A DNA stretch of 36,312 nt from positions 1-36,312 of the forward strand of contig NZ_SUMC01000075.1 of NCBI RefSeq assembly GCF_005047355.1. Reading direction: 5' to 3'. The position numbers were made by a program, and so were the translations under genes. Source of the stretch: Actinacidiphila oryziradicis. GTDB taxonomy: Bacteria; Actinomycetota; Actinomycetes; Streptomycetales; Streptomycetaceae. Positions 1 through 7,037 of this stretch are shown here, piece after piece; position 1 is the stretch's first letter, and each line of letters opens with the position of its first letter. The notes beneath the pieces are model-generated. The model saw nothing but the letters and a program-made list of their open reading frames with translations. It searched no databases and was not told the DNA's origin.

Positions 1-129
1 GGGCCAAACCACTCACCACTCGCCCTGGAAAGCCGCCCACCCGACGCGACACCCGGGCCACACCCCTACCCACGTCCCCTCAACGGACCTGACGGCCAGA
101 CAGGCAACAACCTGACCGATCGTCGACCA

Positions 130-270
130 CTACCTGCGAATTCGGGTCTGAGCTGCCGAGTAGATGCTACTGATCGGGGCCGTTGACGCGGCGACGGCTG
201 TCTGGGGTGTCACGATCGCGCCAGCGGCCGCGACGGCGGTCGCTGCCACGAAGAGGGACGTGCGCATCAC
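130..270 (-). CDS. short secreted-peptide ORF, probably the 5' remnant of a secreted protein gene
   Basis: This 46-residue ORF has a clear signal peptide: an N-terminal MMRTSLF, a hydrophobic alanine/valine core, and an AVAA-type cleavage region near residue 28. The mature part is only about 18 residues before a TAG stop. The start is the GTG at 270, followed directly by an ATG, because AGGAGG lies 8 bases upstream, an ideal ribosome-binding site. A signal peptide with almost no mature protein suggests a gene truncated at its 3' side, in keeping with the broken genes to its right; a genuine small secreted peptide is possible. No family recognised in the mature part. Confidence 0.4.
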   Translation of the reverse strand: MMRTSLFVAATAVAAAGAIVTPQTAVAASTAPISSIYSAAQTRIRR

Positions 271-538
271 ACTGTAATCCTCCTGTTCCCCGCCCGCGGT
301 TCGTCCGGCGAACTGCTCGTACCCACCGGCCTCGCGACTGGTGCCAGCGCCTGTCGCCGTGCTGGCGCGGTCTGCGGGAGATGATGATGATCAGTGCAGG
401 CACACAGTGCCATGCCTGCCTCTGAGAATCCTCAGAACCGGTTCTCTTGCAGAACAGTTCGCCCGGCGGTCGAACGGAGGTTCCGGTGAGTTGATCCCTC
501 GGCAGCGGTCCAGCTCGGAGAGCCGCGCGCCGGGCGGC

Positions 539-703
539 GCGGTCGGCTGCTCATCGCTGGGCACCTTCAGCACCCGCTTCACCGAGCTGGTCGGCATGCC
601 GCCCAGCGCCTACCGGCGCCGTGCAGCGGGCGCTGCGGAGGGGATGCCGCCGTGTGTGGCGAAGCAGGTGACAAGACCGGTCAGGAATCAAGAAGCGCCG
701 GCC
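539..703 (+). pseudogene. 3' remnant of an AraC-family regulator
   Basis: The reading frame encodes the end of an AraC-type helix-turn-helix domain: SSLGTFSTRF, then FTELVGMPPSAYRR, followed by a tail containing CVAKQVTRPVRN. The SLGTFSTRF...G.PPSAYRR pattern is the second HTH and C-terminal helix of AraC/XylS proteins, and the CVAKQVTRP tail is common in Streptomyces members. Everything upstream of residue VGCSS lacks AraC similarity, so the N-terminal domain and first HTH are missing. The frame runs on without a natural stop into the VOC fragment. Not expected to be functional. Confidence 0.6.
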
Positions 704-788
704 GGCCACCGTCGACAGCTTCATCGACGCCGCTCTTGACGCCGGCGCCACGTCGCTGAAACCTGCCGCGAAGTCGCTCTGGGGCTAC
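687..788 (+). pseudogene. fragment of a VOC/glyoxalase-family protein
   Basis: In the third frame, about 34 codons read IKKRRPATVDSFIDAALDAG followed by ATSLKPAAKSLWGY. This resembles the part of Streptomyces VOC-superfamily (glyoxalase-like) proteins where ALAAGAT..KPA....WGY normally leads into G.V.DPDG. After WGY (TAC at 786-788) the similarity stops and the integrase frame takes over within about 10 bases, so this is a recombination junction. No start or stop of its own. The assignment rests on motif memory only. Confidence 0.4.
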
Positions 789-793
789 TGCAC

Positions 794-2140
794 GGACGTG
801 TGGCGCACGAGCCGGGCAAACGCATCGGGCCGTCCCACGAGGCAGGCCCCTACCTCGCCTACCTCTCGCTGGTGCATGGCATCCGGCTGGACGCCGACTA
901 CGTCCTCAGCCGGAACTTCGACAGCCTTTTCGTCCCCAAGGTCGCCGCCGGCCTCGGGCTGGACCTGGAGCTGCTCGATTCGCTCTCCGCACGCATGCTC
1001 CAGCTCGGCTATGCGCCTGTCAGCGGCCGGTCCGTCCTCACCTGGACCTTCACCCGCCTTCTGCTGATGCGAGGAGACCCCGATCTGCGCGCGATCCGGC
1101 TCGACGACCTCACCGCGCTCGCCGAAGAGATCAAGCGCTAATGCGCCCGGCCGGAGGCCGGGTTCGTGCGGGCCGGCCATGTCTCCAACGCACGCCGCCG
1201 CATGCCCATGGGCCAGCTCGCCGCGATGTACCAGAAGGCGTGTCTGACCAGGCTGCACGGCGTCCATGTGCTGCTGTTCAACATCGGACAGGTCCCCGAG
1301 CCGCCGTTCCACGGCCTGAAGACCGCCGAACTCTGGCGGACCGAACTCACCCCTCCCAAGACGCCGCCGGCACTCGCCGCCCCGGTGACGCGCTGGCTGT
1401 CGGGACGGTTGCAGACCAGCGACCGGGCGGAGTCGGTCCGCCACTCACGCGACGCCTTCCGCTACTTCCTGCGCTGGCTCGCCGATGCCCACCCTGACGT
1501 CGATGCGATGACCCAGCTGGAGCGCCGGCACGTCGAGGGCTTCATGGCCCACCTGCACGAGCACACCAACGCCCGCACCGGACGGCCGCTGACCGCGCGG
1601 TCCCGCTACACCTACCTCAGCCTGCTGCTTCAGTTCTTCCGCGAGACCAGCCAATGGGGCTGGAGTGACGTCCCGGGCCGGCCACTCCTCGGCCGGTCGG
1701 ACATGCCCAAACTCCCCTCCGCACTGCCGCGGTTCATCCCCCGGGCCGAGCTTGACCGCCTCATGGAAGCGGTCGAGGAACTCGAAGACCCGCACCAACG
1801 AGCGGCTCTGCTTCTGCTGCGCTGGAACGGCGCTCGGCGCGGGGAGATCGCACGGCTGACCCTGGACTGCCTGGACGCCTACCCCGACGGCTATCCGCGG
1901 CTGCGGATCCCGGTCGGCAAGACCTACACCGAGCGCATGGTCCCTCTGCACCCCCAAGCAGCGGACGCCCTGCGTGAGCTCATCGACGCGGCCAAGGCCG
2001 CGAACGCCGCAGCCCGCCACGACGCATGGGCCCAGCGGCCTGTCCGCTACGTGTTCATGCGGCGCGGGAAGCCCATGGGCCGTCACTTCCTCTACGAGGA
2101 CGCCCTGGAGATCGCCTGCCGCAAGGCCAGCCGCGTTCGA
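794..2140 (+). pseudogene. tyrosine-type site-specific integrase, broken by an in-frame stop and 3'-truncated
   Basis: Two long open stretches, 800-1141 and 1142-2212, lie in the same frame separated only by TAA at 1139-1141. Reading through gives one continuous integrase: an N-terminal part, a SAM-like core-binding domain (HSRDAFRYFLRWL, then SRYTYLSLLLQFFRE), then the catalytic domain with the first catalytic arginine in RWNGARRGEIARL and a beta-hairpin region (RIPVGKTYTERMVPLHP). Similarity ends near 2136 (ALEIACRKAS); the H-x-x-R box, the later His and the catalytic Tyr are absent, replaced by an unrelated arginine-rich tail. The gene therefore has both a nonsense mutation (probably TAC to TAA) and a C-terminal truncation, and is dead as a recombinase. 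Its beginning is also uncertain because it abuts the VOC fragment. Confidence 0.8.
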
Positions 2141-2436
2141 CGGCGTCCTGGGCGAGCTGCTGCTCGCGGGCCAGCCGGGTTCGAAGGCGCGGAGCGTACT
2201 CGCTTGTGGTGAGGAACTTCGAGCAGCGAAGGTAGAGGTCGCACTCGCAGGGCCCTTCGGCGGGTGTGCGTAGGCAGTGGCCCAGTTCGAGTTCGCGAGC
2301 ACCCGGGCCCCTCGCAGACCTTCGCCCTGATCACTCCCAACCGGCTGAGGAACCTCAGAATTGCGGATCGGTCCGGCCGGTAAGGGTTTCCGGCCGCGGC
2401 GTCGGGACGAACAGGCCCGTCCCTGGTATCCCTACA

Positions 2437-2793
2437 TCAGGCGCGGCCAGGAGGCGCGTAGGTGATGCCGACGTCTCCAGCGGAGGTCGCGGCGAAGGTC
2501 ACGACCTTCCAGATTGCGGCGGGAATGCCAGCCCGGGGGCCGTCGCAGGCGTCGTTGAGGAGATCCACGGTCAAACCCACGGACTTGCCGTCCGGCCCCT
2601 TTACCGAGAACTTGACCTCCTGCGCCGCCCATGAGTTCGCATGGACAGAGGCGAACTGCACCAGGGCGTGGTACGCCGCGAAGTCCATACCGTTCCGGGT
2701 GAGCGTGAGAGTGCCCGGCCGAAGGTCGATGCCGACGTGGACCTGGGTGTCCTCCTGGACGATGACGGGTTCGCCGGTGGCGCTCAGGTCCAT
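2437..2793 (-). CDS. hypothetical protein, 118 aa, divergent from the 153-aa gene
   Basis: No family is recognised. The protein is soluble, starts MDLSATGEPVIVQEDTQVH, alternates short beta-like segments (HVGIDLRPGTLTLTRNG, EVKFSVKGPDGKSVGL) and ends in a small Gly/Pro tail; an all-beta fold is plausible. The ATG at 2793 is preferred because GGAG lies 8 bases upstream; an in-frame TTG at 2805 would add four residues. Codon use is typical high-GC actinobacterial, which supports a real gene. It is transcribed away from the gene at 2973, with a 12-bp palindrome between them, so the two may share regulation. It sits among mobile-element debris and may be cargo of a former element. Confidence 0.6.
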   Translation of the reverse strand: MDLSATGEPVIVQEDTQVHVGIDLRPGTLTLTRNGMDFAAYHALVQFASVHANSWAAQEVKFSVKGPDGKSVGLTVDLLNDACDGPRAGIPAAIWKVVTFAATSAGDVGITYAPPGRA

Positions 2794-2874
2794 GCTGCTC
2801 TCCAAGGGGGTGGAGGTGGGAGTTCAGCGGCTTAGCATGGCAGCTGACTGCCGGTCGGGAAGAGGGCGTCCATT

Positions 2875-2886
2875 AACCGATCGGTT
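2875..2886. promoter_or_regulatory. 12-bp perfect palindrome, candidate operator
   Basis: AACCGATCGGTT is a perfect palindrome in the 179-bp gap between two divergent genes. Its size and symmetry fit a dimeric repressor site such as those of TetR-type proteins. No regulator gene is next to it, so the cognate factor, if any, is unknown. Confidence 0.4.
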
Positions 2887-2972
2887 GTCGGACAGCCATC
2901 CAGACCGGTGAAAACGGGAAGCCCTTGCCTGCTGCACCCCGCGGTCGGCCCCGAGCACACCGAGAGCGAGCG

Positions 2973-3434
2973 ATGACGCACGACGACACCCTGAGCCAAT
3001 TCGAGATCGGGACCGACCCGTTCACCGCGAAGGAGCTCGCGGCCATCTCCGACTACCGCAAGGCGATCAACGGTGTCGGGGACCTGGTGGAGGGCATCGA
3101 GCCGAAGGATCTCATCCGTCTGGGCCCCGGACTCGATGCGACGGGCGTGCGTTACCTGCTCGCCGAGATGGCCGACGGCCTGAACCGGTGGTACCTCGCT
3201 CTGGACAAGGCCCTCGCCGAGCTGCTGACGTGCACGGCCGGGTCGACCGGGCACAGCGTGGCTGCCAAGCGGTTCCTGAAGTTCGAGTCGTCCGTCTACC
3301 ACCAGACTCGGCAGGCGTTCGAGTACGCTGTCACGGTGTTCCTGCTGGGCCGGGACAACGGGCCGACCGGCAACTACCCCCCGGCGACCTTCACCGTGGA
3401 CCTGGCGAGGCAGTCTCTTCTGGGCTACAGCTGA
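2973..3434 (+). CDS. hypothetical protein, 153 aa
   Basis: Not recognised. The protein appears mostly alpha-helical with no signal peptide or clear membrane segment. It has an acidic N-terminus (MTHDDTLSQFEIGTDPFT), a central part with GLNRWYLALDKALAELL, and FESSVYHQTRQAFEYAVTVF near the end. The ATG at 2973 is chosen over an in-frame ATG at 2925 because the upstream 16 residues are arginine/proline rich and look non-coding; the ribosome-binding site (GAGAGCGAG) is weak. It is divergent from the 118-aa gene and shares the palindrome-containing promoter region. Normal codon use suggests an intact gene surrounded by broken ones. Confidence 0.6.
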   Translation: MTHDDTLSQFEIGTDPFTAKELAAISDYRKAINGVGDLVEGIEPKDLIRLGPGLDATGVRYLLAEMADGLNRWYLALDKALAELLTCTAGSTGHSVAAKRFLKFESSVYHQTRQAFEYAVTVFLLGRDNGPTGNYPPATFTVDLARQSLLGYS

Positions 3435-3630
3435 CCCTGATCCCGTTTCATAGGTGGTCGCTGTCCTGTCTCAGATAAGTCCGGGTAACTCGGGCGGATG
3501 TTCTCTCGGGGTTTTGATGCTGTGGTGGACTGTTGCGCTGGGGGTTGCTGGACATACGTGCACAACAGCACTGCTTGGGGGTGATGTGCACATAGGGGAC
3601 TTCGTTCTTCCTGCGATTGAGGAGTGGCGA

Positions 3631-3684
3631 GTGCGTGCGTTCCCTGTACGGCTTCCGTCGGGAGTCGTGTACTGGACGGCCGGG
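3631..3684 (+). pseudogene. 5' end of a second tyrosine integrase gene
   Basis: From a GTG at 3631, with GAGG about 8 bases upstream, 18 codons read VRAFPVRLPSGVVYWTAG, which resembles the extreme N-terminus of a family of Streptomyces tyrosine integrases (RAF.VRLPSG..YWT). The similarity stops at 3684, exactly where an antisense DUF721 fragment begins. The preceding 100 bases look like the leader of this gene. Only the first few percent of the gene is left. Confidence 0.45.
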
Positions 3685-3862
3685 TGTGACCGGCGAACTC
3701 GGGCACGGCCGCGGCGACGATGCTGTCGAACTGGGCGAGGACGTCGCCGCCGGCGGCCGGTGCGGCCCAGGCGCGCTCGGTCATCATCGCCGTGATCGCC
3801 TCGCCGAGACCGAGCGGGTCACGGCCGTCGCGCCGGACCACACGGGTACGGCGCCGGGGCTT
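3677..3862 (-). pseudogene. fragment of a DUF721 (DciA-like) protein
   Basis: About 60 codons contain RRRTRVVRRDGRDPLGLGEA, then MTERAWAAPAAGGDVL and a run ending in PEFAGHT. The GRDP...L..ERAW..PAA.G.V pattern is that of DUF721 proteins, including small versions carried on actinobacterial plasmids and integrative elements. The fragment has no start of its own: upstream it meets the inverted repeat at 3863, and downstream it runs into the integrase scrap at 3680. It looks like a gene cut by the insertion of the 158-bp element. Reading frame is open but no functional protein is expected. Confidence 0.5.
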
Positions 3863-4020
3863 CGGGTCTTCGAAGTTAGTGGGGGTGCGGCCACGCGGGA
3901 TGCTCCTCCCCGTGGCCGCCGGGCTGGCGAGGGTCCAGCAGGGACAGGGGCTGACCGTCGTCTGACTGGTCACGGAGGAGCACCGGACGGCCGCCGACCC
4001 CCACTAACTTCGAAGACCCG
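3863..4020. repeat. 158-bp element with perfect 24-bp inverted ends (MITE-like)
   Basis: Positions 3863-3886 (starting CGGGTCTTCGAAG and ending TTAGTGGGGGT) are the exact reverse complement of 3997-4020. The 110-bp interior has no gene but contains subterminal inverted GCGGCCACG / CGTGGCCGC near the left end. Such long perfect termini around a short non-coding core fit a miniature inverted-repeat element or the fused ends of an insertion sequence. I see no target-site duplication at the flanks (GGGGCTT on the left, GAATGAC on the right). An IS1182-type transposase fragment begins immediately outside the right end. Confidence 0.65.
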
Positions 4021-4021
4021 G

Positions 4022-4138
4022 AATGACGAGCAGGCCCGTGCCGAGCTGGTCGATGCCCTGGTCACCGATGCGGTGAACCTGCTGGGCCGACTGCCCGAGC
4101 AGGAGCTGGGAGAGGCCGCGGCGCACGCGGTCGGTCTT
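4022..4138 (+). pseudogene. IS1182-type transposase fragment
   Basis: The frame encodes ARAELVDALVTDAVNLLGRL followed by PEQELGEAAAHAVGL, a segment seen in Streptomyces IS1182-family transposases where it continues LALVAGQDVE. Here it breaks at about 4138 and passes in frame into an ISL3-type transposase. It starts right after the inverted repeat ending at 4020. Only about 39 codons remain. Confidence 0.5.
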
Positions 4139-4460
4139 CGGCTTGCCGAACACGTCCGGTCTTTCGCGGTCATGATGACTGAGCTGGGCGGTGGCCGACT
4201 CGAAGAATGGATTGCCATAGTCGAAATCGATACTCTGCCCGCGCTGGCGTCGTTCGCCCGCAATCTCCGCCGCGATCTGGATGCCGTCCGCAATGGACTG
4301 ACGCTCGCTTATAATTCCGGTCCAGTCGAGGGAAATAATAATCGCGTCAAGATGCTTAAACGGCAAATGTACGGCCGCGCGAATCTTGATCTCCTGCACA
4401 AACGCGTACTGTTCGCTCGGTGAGCGAACCATTGTGGATCACAAGATCGGCGACAGAGCC
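4139..4460 (+). pseudogene. ISL3-family transposase 3' end with its right terminus
   Basis: The last ~95 residues match the end of ISL3 (IS204/IS1001/IS1096/IS1165) transposases: a helix containing RLEEWIA, then AFARNLRRDLDAVRNGL-like sequence, and the hallmark YNSGPVEGNNNRVKMLKRQ followed by YGRANLDLLHKRVL; stop at 4423. Beyond the stop, TTGTGGATCACAAGATCGG continues to CGACAGAGCC at 4460, which looks like the right inverted repeat (ISL3 termini begin GGCTCT). The N-terminal two-thirds, including most catalytic residues, and the left end are missing. Confidence 0.7.
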
Positions 4461-4530
4461 AAAAGGGGGCGATGGCACACCAGAGCGGGGTGCCGTGAGC
4501 GAGACTGCGCGCCCGCCTGGTGGAGGTGGT

Positions 4531-4605
4531 ACAGGAGGTGAGGCACTCGTTCGCTCCCCAGGAGGCTTCACCACCAAGATCCACCTGAGTGCCGACGGTC
4601 GTTGA
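4531..4605 (+). pseudogene. IS5-family transposase fragment
   Basis: The frame encodes GGEALVRSPGGFTTKIHLSA DGR, matching the conserved GRSRGG.TTK.HL..DG segment of actinobacterial IS5-type DDE transposases. A stop follows at 4603-4605. Only about 24 codons are recognisable. Together with the two preceding fragments it marks at least three different insertion sequences within 600 bases. Confidence 0.5.
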
Positions 4606-4624
4606 TGGTGGAGGAAACCCAGGG

Positions 4625-5497
4625 TCAACGCATGGCAGCGGGCCGCACCCACAGCCGAACGGTGGTGCCGGGACGAGCCTGTGCGCAGGCGGCGAGGTCG
4701 TCAGCGGCGACGACGGCGACCACCGGGTAGCCGGCCGTTGTGGGGTGATCATTGAGGAAGATCAACGGATTTCCGTCCGATGGTACTTCGATGGCGCCGG
4801 TGACGACAGGTTCGCTTGGCAACTCGGTGGTGTGACGGCGCTGCAATGGCGGCCCCTCGAGTCGAAGGGCGATGCGGTTGCTGTAGGTGGTCACTGTGTA
4901 GGTGGCCTGGGTGAATGCGGCAAGCGTCGCGTCGGTGAACCAATCGTGGCGGGGACCGAGGACGATGCGCAGCTTGAGTTCAGTGGGTGGAGGCGGGTAA
5001 GGGGCGTAGTCGATGGCGGCGGGTGGCCCCGTTTGTGTGCCGAGCGGCAGCAGATCGCCGTCACGAAGTGGAGATGGGCCCAGGCCCGACAGCAAGTCGG
5101 TGGATCGACTGCCGAGGACGGGGTCGACCGCGAGCCCTCCCGAGATGGCGATGTAGCTACGCAGACCACGGGTCGCGGTGCCGATCTCCACGACTTGGCC
5201 GGGCCGCGCCCATATCGGAATACCCCATGGGCCGGGTCGGCCGTCGACGAGCACCGGAGACCACGCTCCGGTGACGGCAATGTGGCAGGCAACGCGTGGC
5301 CGCAGCACCGGTCCGGTCAGGGTCGTCTCCAGTGCGGCGGCGTCTTCGGGGTTGCCGACAAGGCGGTTCGCAAGCCGCCATGCCGGCGCGTCGAGGGCAC
5401 CCGAGCGCGGCACAGCCAGCTGCGCGAGGCCGATCCGACCGCGGTCCTGCACCGTCGTGAGCGAACCAGCCTTGAGGACGTCAACGGAACGGATCAT
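4625..5497 (-). CDS. pxpC: 5-oxoprolinase subunit PxpC (biotin-dependent carboxyltransferase-like)
   Basis: A 290-aa protein of the KipA/AHS2 family. With PxpA and PxpB it forms the prokaryotic ATP-dependent 5-oxoprolinase, which hydrolyses 5-oxo-L-proline to L-glutamate in the cytoplasm. The start is typical (SVDVLKAGSLTTVQDRGR, then PRSGALD), with RSYIAISGGL...PVLGSRST in the centre and PSDGNPLIFLNDHPTTAGYP near the end, all hallmarks of the family. Length matches the family. Its ATG overlaps the TGA of pxpB by 4 bp, so the two are translationally coupled and the heteromer can form co-translationally. It is the last gene of the leftward gntR-pxpB-pxpC operon; pxpA is on the other arm of the locus. 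Confidence 0.92.
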   Translation of the reverse strand: MIRSVDVLKAGSLTTVQDRGRIGLAQLAVPRSGALDAPAWRLANRLVGNPEDAAALETTLTGPVLRPRVACHIAVTGAWSPVLVDGRPGPWGIPIWARPGQVVEIGTATRGLRSYIAISGGLAVDPVLGSRSTDLLSGLGPSPLRDGDLLPLGTQTGPPAAIDYAPYPPPPTELKLRIVLGPRHDWFTDATLAAFTQATYTVTTYSNRIALRLEGPPLQRRHTTELPSEPVVTGAIEVPSDGNPLIFLNDHPTTAGYPVVAVVAADDLAACAQARPGTTVRLWVRPAAMR

Positions 5498-6138
5498 GAT
5501 CCCAATTCGACGAAACGGACACGGGTGCCCGGACTGAGTAGGGTCGCCGGATCACGGTTGGGGTCCCATAGGCTGACTTCCGCCCGGCCGATCAGCTGCC
5601 ATCCGCCGGGTGACGGGCGCGGATAGATACCGGTGAACTCGCCAGCCAGTGCGACGCTTCCAGCAGGGACCGCGGTGCGCGGATTGGCACGTCGGGGCAC
5701 CGTGCATTCGGGGGGAAGCCCAGTGATGTAGGCGAACCCTGGCGCAAACCCGCAGAAGGCGACCCGGTGCTCCACGGACGCGTGCGTGGCGATCACCTCG
5801 CGGGTGGTCATATGCCAGTGGCGTGCCACTTGCTCGAGGTCGGCGCCGTCGTAGATGGTGGGCACTTCGACCAGCCCCCGATCATCAACCTCGGCCGGCG
5901 GCACCTGCCAGTCGGTAACCTCGCGGGCGAACCTCATCGGGTCTGCGAGGCCGTCAATCAAAATAGTGCGCGCCGCCGGGATCACCTCCTCAACAGCAGG
6001 CAGCCGGCCGTCCCGTCGGCGTCGTTCGATTTCCACGTGCAGAGCGTGCACCTCGGCCGGCCCGTCGAGTTCCAGCAAAAGCGCCCGGTCTCCAACCGGC
6101 AGTATCTTCACCACGTCAGCCGTGCTCGCGCTCGTCAT
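5494..6138 (-). CDS. pxpB: 5-oxoprolinase subunit PxpB (KipI/AHS1 family)
   Basis: A 214-aa AHS1/KipI-type protein, partner of PxpC in 5-oxoproline hydrolysis. Family marks are ILPVGDRALLLEL near the start, a central EVPTIYDGADLEQVA, then HRVAFCGFAPGFAYITGLP, TPR-like PRRANPRTAVPAGSVALAG and TGIYPRPSPGGWQLIGR. The start is uncertain: the ATG at 6138 (MTSASTADVV) overlaps the upstream gntR gene by 23 bp and has no strong ribosome-binding site; a longer ATG at 6204 would add 22 residues inside gntR and a GTG at 6114 would shorten it. Coupling to gntR translation is likely. Ends in a 4-bp overlap with pxpC. Confidence 0.9.
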   Translation of the reverse strand: MTSASTADVVKILPVGDRALLLELDGPAEVHALHVEIERRRRDGRLPAVEEVIPAARTILIDGLADPMRFAREVTDWQVPPAEVDDRGLVEVPTIYDGADLEQVARHWHMTTREVIATHASVEHRVAFCGFAPGFAYITGLPPECTVPRRANPRTAVPAGSVALAGEFTGIYPRPSPGGWQLIGRAEVSLWDPNRDPATLLSPGTRVRFVELGS

Positions 6139-6841
6139 CGACCGCTTGCGACCCGATTCCGCGCTCCCGATAGGCACTGATGAGCTCGCGCTCTGCGTCG
6201 TCAAGGTAGCTGGTCAAAGCCGCCTCAGCAGCCGTGCCGTCCCCGGCTTCCAGCAACTGGAGGATTTCCCGGTTGCGCACCAGATAGGGCTGGTGAAACT
6301 GCTGCGGCCGGGGCATGACGTGGAAGACCAGGCGCAATTCGGCCAGCACGCCGCGCATCAGTTCGTCGACACGGGCACTGCCAACAAGGCCGGCCAATGC
6401 CTGGTGGAAGTGCAGGTCGGCGGTGCCGACATCCCGCCAGCGCGCTGATGTGACCGCGCGTTCGGCATCATCGACAGCGACCCGCACCGCATCGAGGGTG
6501 CCTGGCGGGCATTGCCCGATCGCCCGCACCCCGGCGCATTCAATCAGTCGGCGCAGCCGGTAGAGGTCGACGACGTCATCCACCGAGAGAACGCGTACGA
6601 ACACCCCGCGGTTCATCTGGTGTACCGCAAGGTGTTCCTTGCACAACAGCCGAAACGCCTCGCGAAGCGTGTTGCGGGAGACCATGAGCGCCGCCCCGAT
6701 GGCTTCCTCTGACAGCCGTGTACCCGGCGCCAGTAGCCCCTCGACGATCCGCGTGCGCAGCACCTCTGCCACCCGGTCCGCGGTACTGCTCTGGGCGAGC
6801 AGAGCAGCACCGGCGCTCAGTTCAGCCGACCAGTCGACCAC
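6116..6841 (-). CDS. GntR-family regulator, FadR/FCD subfamily, likely controls the 5-oxoproline genes
   Basis: A 241-aa regulator. Residues about 20-85 form the winged HTH (RLSEEAIGAALMVSRNTLRE), and the rest is an all-helical FCD ligand-binding domain with the first metal-binding pair in DLHFHQAL. Two positions that are usually histidine in metal-binding FCD domains appear altered: RNREILQLL instead of a HR.I motif, and SYLDDAE instead of H.DDAE. The GTG at 6841 is chosen over ATGs at 6886-6877 because AAGGAGGTGGGA precedes it perfectly. First gene of the leftward operon and divergent from the permease; the operator in the shared promoter region fits autoregulation and control of both arms. 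Ligand probably 5-oxoproline or a derived compound (inference). Confidence 0.88.
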   Translation of the reverse strand: MVDWSAELSAGAALLAQSSTADRVAEVLRTRIVEGLLAPGTRLSEEAIGAALMVSRNTLREAFRLLCKEHLAVHQMNRGVFVRVLSVDDVVDLYRLRRLIECAGVRAIGQCPPGTLDAVRVAVDDAERAVTSARWRDVGTADLHFHQALAGLVGSARVDELMRGVLAELRLVFHVMPRPQQFHQPYLVRNREILQLLEAGDGTAAEAALTSYLDDAERELISAYRERGIGSQAVDDEREHG

Positions 6842-6888
6842 TCCCACCTCCTTCAAGCCCGCGCACCTCCACTCCATCATGTGCACTG

Positions 6889-6917
6889 ATCTAACCGCAG
6901 TTCCGCTGAGCGTCCAA
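6889..6917 (-). promoter_or_regulatory. promoter of gntR-pxpB-pxpC
   Basis: On the minus strand TTGGAC (6917-6912), a 17-base spacer, and TTAGAT (6894-6889) form a good sigma-70/HrdB-type promoter. Transcription would start near 6882, about 40 bases before the GTG at 6841. The FadR-type operator lies about 15 bases upstream of the -35 box. Confidence 0.6.
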
Positions 6918-6923
6918 CCCCTC

Positions 6924-6952
6924 TTGTTGGATTGTTGAACAACGCCTACAGT
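6924..6952 (+). promoter_or_regulatory. promoter of the permease-pcp-pxpA operon
   Basis: TTGTTG (6924-6929), a 17-base spacer and TACAGT (6947-6952) make a plausible HrdB-type promoter reading toward the permease. The candidate GntR operator lies entirely in the spacer, which would let the regulator block RNA polymerase directly. The leader to the ATG at 7038 would be about 80 bases. Confidence 0.55.
6932..6942. promoter_or_regulatory. FadR-type GntR operator
   Basis: TTGTTGAACAA is an 11-bp palindrome matching the TNGTNNNACNA consensus known for FadR-subfamily GntR regulators. It is in the intergenic region next to the gene for just such a regulator and inside the rightward promoter spacer. 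An imperfect extra half-site, TTGTTGG, lies directly upstream at 6924-6930. Confidence 0.6.
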
Positions 6953-7037
6953 CTAGCCCTGGCTCGTCGAGGTGTTGGGGCTGACACCGGCACGATCGCA
7001 GTTTCCAGCGCTGGTGGGCAGACGAAAGAAGGTGGGC

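Noticed and set aside
785..1444. 219-aa minus-strand open frame opposite the integrase
   Set aside because: It is the antisense shadow of the integrase, with no family motif or ribosome-binding site.
1974..2273. frame with GVLGELLLAGQPGSKARSVL following the integrase break
   Set aside because: Could be the sequence that replaced the integrase end, but I do not recognise it and there is no start or stop logic.
4589..5626. 345-aa plus-strand frame opposite pxpC
   Set aside because: Antisense shadow created by GC bias; Gly/Arg rich and without motifs, while pxpC on the other strand is unmistakable.
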